The position numbers were made by a program, and so were the translations under genes. 64,000 nucleotides of DNA from Sporomusa acidovorans (lineage in GTDB: Bacteria > Bacillota > Negativicutes > Sporomusales > Sporomusaceae): contig NZ_FNAM01000021.1 in the NCBI RefSeq assembly GCF_900101845.1, forward strand, positions 1-64,000, in the 5' to 3' direction. Position 1 is the stretch's first letter. The number at the start of each line of letters is the position of its first letter. Of the stretch, positions 58,924-64,000 are shown one piece after another. The notes under the pieces are model-generated. The model saw only the letters and a program-made list of their open reading frames with translations, was not told where the DNA came from and ran no database searches.

Positions 58924-60102
58924 ATGGTAAAGACAAGATTTACAAAGCTAGTCAGTATCATGGTAAGTATACTTATGGTAGCTGGTCTTGTTGCAGGTTG
59001 CGGTAGCAGCGGCGGTCAACAGTCTGATGTAATCAAGCTGGGAGCCGACCTGGAAATGACGGGTAACAATGCTACGTTCGGCCAGTCTGCGACCAATGGG
59101 GCCAAACTGGCAATCAAAGAGGTCAACGCTAAAGGCGGCGTGCTTGGCAAGCAGCTCACATTAATTGTAGCCGACAATAAAAGCGAAGCAGCCGAAGCCG
59201 CCAACGCGATGCAGAAACTTATTACCCAAGATAAAGTGGTAGCTGTTATCGCACCAATTGCATCCTCAAGTGTTATTGCGGCGGCCCAGGTAAATGCCGA
59301 CAATAAAGTATTGGCCATCAGCCCAACTGCGTCAAATCCCAAGGTTACCGTCGATCCTAACAACGGTAAAGTTCGTGAATTTAACTTCCGGGCGGCCTTT
59401 ATTGATCCGTTTCAAGGTTCTGTAATGGCTACATTTGCCCAGAAATCACTTAAAGCCAAAACAGCCGCATTGTACATTGATAATTCCAGTGACTATGCTA
59501 AGGGATTAGGCCAATTCTTTAAAGAAACCTTTGAAAAGAATGGCGGCACTATTGTTGCTAATGAAGGTTATTTGGCCAAGGATACAGATTTTAAAGCAAC
59601 GTTGACGAAAATTAAATCCCAAAATCCCGATGTAGTGTTTGTACCAGGCTATTATCAAGAGGTAGGGATGATCATTAAGCAAGCCCGCGAGCTTGGGCTT
59701 ACTGTTCCGTTCCTCGGCGGCGATGGCTGGGATTCGGCTAAACTGCCGGAAATCGGCAGCCCGCAAGCTTTAAACAATACGTTCTTCAGCAACCATTATT
59801 CGCCGGATGACAACAGTCCGGCAGTAAAAGCCTTTGTTGAAGCTTATCAGAAAGAATACAATCAGACACCAGATGCGTTTGCTGCATTGTCTTATGATGC
59901 TACGATGATGGTTATTGAAGCCATGAAGAGAGCCAACAGTGCTGATCCTGTCAAGATTAAGGATGAACTGGCCAAGACCAAAGACTATCAGGCAGTATCC
60001 GGGTTAATCAGCTTTAATGTATCCCATGACCCTGTAAAGAGTGCCGTAATCATTGAAATGAAAGACGGTAAACAAACCTTTAGGGAAAAGGTAAATCCCT
60101 AA
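58924..60102 (+). CDS. livK: branched-chain amino acid ABC transporter, substrate-binding lipoprotein
   Basis: 392 residues. A lipoprotein signal peptide ends in LVAGCGSS with the lipobox Cys at about 25, then a type I periplasmic binding fold (LGADLEMTGNNATFGQ, GDGWDSAKL). It captures leucine/isoleucine/valine-like substrates outside the membrane; the ligand range is not fixed by sequence. GGGAGGGG precedes ATG 58924. It is the first gene of livKHMGF, with its own promoter and leader. Confidence 0.93.
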   Translation: MVKTRFTKLVSIMVSILMVAGLVAGCGSSGGQQSDVIKLGADLEMTGNNATFGQSATNGAKLAIKEVNAKGGVLGKQLTLIVADNKSEAAEAANAMQKLITQDKVVAVIAPIASSSVIAAAQVNADNKVLAISPTASNPKVTVDPNNGKVREFNFRAAFIDPFQGSVMATFAQKSLKAKTAALYIDNSSDYAKGLGQFFKETFEKNGGTIVANEGYLAKDTDFKATLTKIKSQNPDVVFVPGYYQEVGMIIKQARELGLTVPFLGGDGWDSAKLPEIGSPQALNNTFFSNHYSPDDNSPAVKAFVEAYQKEYNQTPDAFAALSYDATMMVIEAMKRANSADPVKIKDELAKTKDYQAVSGLISFNVSHDPVKSAVIIEMKDGKQTFREKVNP

Positions 60103-60127
60103 TTAAGGGTGCGTTGCGTCCCCTGCG

Positions 60128-60150
60128 GCCGGGGCAGATTTTGCCCCGGC
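60128..60150 (+). other. GC-rich hairpin between livK and livH
   Basis: A perfect 9-bp stem (60128-60136 with 60142-60150) without a T-run. It probably protects the livK mRNA 3' end or partly ends transcription so that the binding protein outnumbers the membrane parts. Confidence 0.6.
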
Positions 60151-60213
60151 TAGCCGGACCAACCGGCCCTTCAAAATATATTTAAATTTTTGAAATGGAG
60201 AGGGGAGAGCGCA

Positions 60214-61110
60214 GTGGATTCATCAAGTTTAATCGTTCAGTTTGGACAGCAGTTAATTAACGGTATTTCCCTGGGCAGCATTTATGCGCTCATTGCGCTG
60301 GGTTATACGATGGTTTACGGTATAATCAGGCTGATCAACTTTGCCCACGGTGACATCTATATGGTGGGTGCGTATGCAGGATTCTTTGCCACTACCATGT
60401 TTAACTTTTCTTTTGTTCCCGCATTAATTTTTTCGATGGCAGTTGCCGGTCTTGCCGGTATGATCATTGAAAGGGCGGCTTACCGGCCGCTCCGGAATGC
60501 GCCCAAGATTGCCATATTGATTACGGCAATTGGCGTATCGCTTTTTTTGGAATATACCGGAATGCTGTTGGTTTCACCGCAGCCCAGAACGTTTCCGGCA
60601 ATTTTTAATGCCGATGTATATCATCTCGGTGGCTTGGTAATCAACAGTCAGCAAATTGTCATCTTAGTGGTATCCTTGCTATTAATGGTCATTCTGACCT
60701 ATGTCGTAAATAAAACAAAGATGGGAAAGGCCATGCGGGCAACCTCCTTTGATACCGACGCCGCCCGGCTCATGGGCATTGACGTCGATAAGGTCATTTC
60801 CTTTACCTTTGGTATCGGTTCAGCCTTGGCTGCCGCCGCCGGTGTACTTGTCGGCGTCTATTATAATTCCATCGATCCGTTAATGGGCATTATGCCTGGA
60901 TTAAAGGCCTTCGTTGCGGCAGTTCTCGGCGGTATCGGCAATATCCCCGGCGCTATGCTCGGCGGTACTATTTTAGGTATTATCGAAGCACTTGTCAGCG
61001 GCTTCTGGTCATCCACATTCCGAGATGCGGCAGCCTTTGCCATTTTGATCATTATCTTACTGTGGAGACCGGCAGGCCTCTTGGGTAAAAACATCCGGGA
61101 GAAAGTGTAG
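60214..61110 (+). CDS. livH: branched-chain amino acid ABC transporter permease LivH
   Basis: 298 residues, about eight membrane helices, with GYTMVYGIIRLINFAHGDIYMVGAY at the N-terminus and the cytoplasmic EAA-like loop GIGSALAAAAGVLVG. GTG 60214 is the likely start: GAGGGGAG lies upstream. An in-frame TTG at 60190 precedes that site. Confidence 0.94.
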   Translation: MDSSSLIVQFGQQLINGISLGSIYALIALGYTMVYGIIRLINFAHGDIYMVGAYAGFFATTMFNFSFVPALIFSMAVAGLAGMIIERAAYRPLRNAPKIAILITAIGVSLFLEYTGMLLVSPQPRTFPAIFNADVYHLGGLVINSQQIVILVVSLLLMVILTYVVNKTKMGKAMRATSFDTDAARLMGIDVDKVISFTFGIGSALAAAAGVLVGVYYNSIDPLMGIMPGLKAFVAAVLGGIGNIPGAMLGGTILGIIEALVSGFWSSTFRDAAAFAILIIILLWRPAGLLGKNIREKV

Positions 61111-61120
61111 GTGACAGGCC

Positions 61121-62089
61121 GTGAAATTATTGCAAAAAACTAAAACTGATTTAATGGCGTTAGTGGCCTGTGTGGTAGTATATGCTGTTGTGCAGGGGTT
61201 AATTATGGCAGATATAATCGGACCTTTCTGGCTGCTTAACATTGTTTTAATTGGAATCAATATTATACTTGTTGTGAGCCTGAACCTGATTAACGGCTTT
61301 ACCGGCCAATTCTCCATCGGCCATGCCGGGTTTATGGCTATTGGCGCCTATTTTAGCGCAGTGCTTACCGTCAAATTTCAGCTGCCGTTTCTGGTAGCGA
61401 TTGCCGGTGCGGCGTTTGCGGCCGGTGCACTTGGGTTTGCGATCGGCCTGCCAACCTTGCGGCTAAATGGCGACTATCTGGCGATCGCCACCCTGGGCCT
61501 GGGTGAAATTATCCGTATCTGTATTCTTAACATCCAGTATGTCGGCGGCGCATCCGGTTTTATGGGCATTCCCCGTTATACCGACTTTACCTGGATATTC
61601 GCCTTTGTCGTTTTTACGGTGTTTGTCATTAAGAACTTTATTGATTCCACACATGGCCGGGCGTGTATTTCGGTTCGTGAAAATGAAATTGCCGCTGAGG
61701 CCATGGGGGTCGACACAACGAAATATAAGGTGTTGGCTTTTACCATCGGCGCAGCTTTTGCCGGGGTAGCCGGTTCCCTGTTCTCTCATTATTTCTATAT
61801 TGCCCATCCGGCCTCGTTTACTTTCATGAAATCCTTTGATATTTTAACAATGGTTGTTTTAGGAGGTCTGGGCAGCATTACCGGCAGTATTACGGCTGCA
61901 TTCCTGCTTACTTTTGTGTCGGCGGCACTGGCCAGTTACCCTGAGTGGCGGATGATTATCTATTCGCTGTTGCTTATTATTTTAATGCTGTATCGTCCGC
62001 AAGGCTTATTTGGCAATAAGGAATTAAGCCTGAAGATGTTCAGCCGCTGGACAGGAGGTAAGAAACATGGCACTGCTCAAAACAACTAA
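61121..62089 (+). CDS. livM: branched-chain amino acid ABC transporter permease LivM
   Basis: 322 residues with about nine helices: NLINGFTGQFSIGHAGFMAIGAY and the loop GAAFAGVAGSLFSHYF typical of LivM. It starts with GTG 61121, 10 bp after livH, and its last codons overlap livG by 23 bp. Confidence 0.94.
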   Translation: MKLLQKTKTDLMALVACVVVYAVVQGLIMADIIGPFWLLNIVLIGINIILVVSLNLINGFTGQFSIGHAGFMAIGAYFSAVLTVKFQLPFLVAIAGAAFAAGALGFAIGLPTLRLNGDYLAIATLGLGEIIRICILNIQYVGGASGFMGIPRYTDFTWIFAFVVFTVFVIKNFIDSTHGRACISVRENEIAAEAMGVDTTKYKVLAFTIGAAFAGVAGSLFSHYFYIAHPASFTFMKSFDILTMVVLGGLGSITGSITAAFLLTFVSAALASYPEWRMIIYSLLLIILMLYRPQGLFGNKELSLKMFSRWTGGKKHGTAQNN

Positions 62090-62831
62090 ACTATCGATCG
62101 TTTTTGGCGGTCTCCGGGCGGTTTCCAACTTTGAGATGGAAATTGCTCCCGGTGAGCTGATTGGTCTGATTGGCCCGAACGGGGCGGGAAAGACAACGGC
62201 CTTTAACCTCTTAACCGGCGTATATGAACCAACAGAAGGCGGAATTGAGTTTGACGGCAAAAGCCTGGTCGGCCTGAAACCGTATCAGATTACCCAACGG
62301 GGGATAGCGCGTACGTTCCAGAATATTAGACTGTTTGCCGACTTAACTGTGCTTGATAATGTTAAAATCGCGTATCACTTCCATGTAAAATATGGGTTAA
62401 TGGAAGCTATGTTCCGAGTCGGCCGGTATCACCGGGAAGAAGCGGAAATTGAGGAAAAAGCGATTCGCTTCTTGGAAATATTCCAGTTGGCGGACAAAAA
62501 AGACGAGATTGCCAAAAATCTTCCCTATGGCGAGCAACGCCGCCTGGAGATTGCCCGGGCGTTGGCGGCTGAGCCCAAGCTGCTACTATTAGATGAGCCG
62601 GCCGCCGGTATGAATCCGCAGGAAACGCAGCAGCTTATGGAAATGATTCGTTGGATCAGAAAAGAGTTTAATTTAACGATTCTTTTGATTGAGCATGATA
62701 TGAGTCTTGTTATGGGAGTATGCGAGCGTATTTATGTACTGGATTACGGGAGTATTATTGCGCAGGGCACGCCGCAGGAAATCAAAAATAATCCACGGGT
62801 TATCGAGGCCTACCTCGGTGAGGAGGTTTAG
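62067..62831 (+). CDS. livG: branched-chain amino acid ABC transporter ATPase LivG
   Basis: 254 residues. Walker A GPNGAGKTT, the ABC signature as LPYGEQRRLEIARAL (diverged LSGG, usual for LivG), and Walker B LLLLDEPAAGMNP. GGAGG lies within the end of livM. It overlaps livM and is 3 bp from livF. Confidence 0.95.
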   Translation: MALLKTTKLSIVFGGLRAVSNFEMEIAPGELIGLIGPNGAGKTTAFNLLTGVYEPTEGGIEFDGKSLVGLKPYQITQRGIARTFQNIRLFADLTVLDNVKIAYHFHVKYGLMEAMFRVGRYHREEAEIEEKAIRFLEIFQLADKKDEIAKNLPYGEQRRLEIARALAAEPKLLLLDEPAAGMNPQETQQLMEMIRWIRKEFNLTILLIEHDMSLVMGVCERIYVLDYGSIIAQGTPQEIKNNPRVIEAYLGEEV

Positions 62832-62834
62832 ATC

Positions 62835-63545
62835 ATGGCAATGTTGAATATTGATAATATAAACGTATACTATGGCGCTATTCATGCATTAAAGGGGATC
62901 AGTGTCGAGGTAAATCAGGGAGAGATTGTTACTCTCATTGGTGCGAACGGTGCGGGTAAAAGTACGACTCTTCGTACCATTTCCGGGCTATTAAAGCCTA
63001 AATCAGGCAAGATTATGTTTGAGGATCAAAACATTGCCGGCATAGCCGCGCAAAACATTGTTAAGATGGGCATTTCCCAGGTTCCGGAAGGCCGGCGGGT
63101 ATTTGCCCATATGACTGTGCTGGAGAACCTGGAAATGGGTGCCTATTTACGGTCAAATTCGAAAGAAATTAAGGCTGACATGGATATGGTATTCGGCCGT
63201 TTCCCGCGGTTGGCTGAACGGCGCGGGCAGCTGGCCGGTACGCTTTCCGGCGGCGAACAGCAGATGCTCGCTATGGGCCGGGCGCTCATGAGCCGTCCGC
63301 GGATCTTGCTGTTGGATGAACCATCGATGGGACTGGCACCCTTGCTGGTTAAAGAGATATTTTCTATTATCAGAGATATTAATGCGACAGGCACGACAAT
63401 CCTTTTGGTTGAACAAAATGCCCATATGGCACTGTCCATTGCCAACAAGGCCTATGTACTTGAGACCGGCCGGATCACGTTGTCTGGCGATGCTAAACAA
63501 TTAGCTGAGAGTGAAGAAATCAGAAAAGCCTATTTGGGTGGCTAA
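62835..63545 (+). CDS. livF: branched-chain amino acid ABC transporter ATPase LivF
   Basis: 236 residues. Walker A GANGAGKST, signature LSGGEQQMLAMGRAL and Walker B ILLLDEPSMGLAP. It pairs with LivG to drive the LivHM channel. GAGGAGG precedes the ATG. It is the last transporter gene, followed 53 bp later by the CBS-domain gene. Confidence 0.96.
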   Translation: MAMLNIDNINVYYGAIHALKGISVEVNQGEIVTLIGANGAGKSTTLRTISGLLKPKSGKIMFEDQNIAGIAAQNIVKMGISQVPEGRRVFAHMTVLENLEMGAYLRSNSKEIKADMDMVFGRFPRLAERRGQLAGTLSGGEQQMLAMGRALMSRPRILLLDEPSMGLAPLLVKEIFSIIRDINATGTTILLVEQNAHMALSIANKAYVLETGRITLSGDAKQLAESEEIRKAYLGG

Positions 63546-63598
63546 GCCACTCAAATATCTAATGGCTAAAATATGTAAGCAGGGGAGTGTGTTATGCT

Positions 63599-64000
63599 AT
63601 GATCGTATCAAAACGAATGACAGCCAATCCCACTACCATTACCTCAACGATGACTGTTGTGGATGCTTTACAGCTTATGCGCAGTAATAAATTCCGCCGC
63701 TTGCCTGTAGTAGATAGCGGCAAACTGGTTGGCATTGTAACAGACAGAGACCTGCGGGAAGTATCGGCTTCACCGGCAACCTCCTTATCGGTATTTGAAC
63801 TTAACTATCTGCTGGCCAAGATGCAAGTCAAGGATATTATGACTAAAAAGATCGTGACGATAAGTCCCGATGCTACGGTAGAAGAGGCTGCTTTGCTGAT
63901 GTACAATAATAAAATTGGCGGTCTCGTTGTCGTGGACTCCGCTCAGGCAGTTGTGGGGATCTTAACAGAAACAGACATATTTAAAGCTTTTGTTGATGCT
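63599..64000 (+). CDS. CBS-domain protein (partial, cut by window edge)
   Basis: 134 residues are visible, open to the window end. Starts MIVSKRMTANPTTITSTMTV, then two CBS motifs (FRRLPVVDSGKLVGIVTDRDLRE and the second at KDIMTKKIVTISPDATVEEAA to GGLVVVDSAQAVVGILTETDIFKAF). CBS pairs bind adenosine nucleotides and regulate a partner or attached domain. A C-terminal ACT domain, as in AcuB-like proteins, may follow outside. AGGGGAG lies upstream. It may be cotranscribed with livF. Confidence 0.88.
   Translation, partial: MIVSKRMTANPTTITSTMTVVDALQLMRSNKFRRLPVVDSGKLVGIVTDRDLREVSASPATSLSVFELNYLLAKMQVKDIMTKKIVTISPDATVEEAALLMYNNKIGGLVVVDSAQAVVGILTETDIFKAFVDA

Overview
The window is the replication-origin region of a spore-forming, anaerobic Firmicute with didermic-clostridial (Negativicutes, Sporomusaceae-like) character. 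This placement is inference. It rests on Bacillus/Clostridium-type gene order around dnaA, sporulation-linked genes (prkA-yhbH-spoVR, ytaF, yyaC), a HydF maturase for [FeFe]-hydrogenase, butyrate metabolism genes (buk, CoA-transferase), selenocysteine machinery (selA-selB) and the 5' end of a 16S rRNA gene. No lineage was checked by database search.

Layout. Left edge: the 5' end of a leftward rrn operon with two promoter-like sites, then gyrA (leftward). Next come ytaF and buk (+), the prkA-yhbH-spoVR operon (-), a chemoreceptor with a C-terminal Cache-like domain (-), an unknown protein (-), a YbaK-family deacylase (+), fabH (-), an aromatic-acid-exporter-like protein (+), a CoA-transferase (-) and a 68-residue Cys-aromatic-Pro repeat protein (+). 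The core block gyrB-remB-dciA-like-recF-yaaA-dnaN-dnaA runs leftward from 24.8 kb to 17.3 kb. The origin is bipartite: DnaA boxes lie on both sides of dnaA, and a TAG-repeat (DnaA-trio-like) element lies beside AT-rich DNA near dnaN. Rightward from the origin are rpmH-rnpA-yidD-yidC-jag, an inserted three-gene segment (PH-like/zinc-ribbon protein, TSUP permease, cheV), mnmE-mnmG-rsmG-noc, an inserted leftward segment (ADP-ribosylglycohydrolase, MetH without its reactivation domain, and that domain as a separate gene), then parA-parB with a perfect parS site.

Further right: aspA-hydF-cysteine desulfurase-DUF554, DUF4446, an M23 peptidase-bactofilin pair, yyaC (-) and selA-selB. A consensus promoter then drives a ykkC-family riboswitch, best read as the ppGpp type, with an overlapping terminator. 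It controls a three-gene split glutamate synthase. After that come a decayed livK copy, an intact livK with a structured leader, livHMGF, and a CBS-domain protein cut by the window edge.

Most genes are co-oriented with replication away from the origin. The head-on genes are mainly accessory ones. I see no CRISPR array, insertion sequence, prophage or defence island. The observations most worth following are the riboswitch/glutamate synthase unit, the Cys-repeat microprotein, the livK duplication with its leader RNA, the C-terminal sensor domain of the chemoreceptor, and the origin and segregation sites (trio, parS, Noc site).
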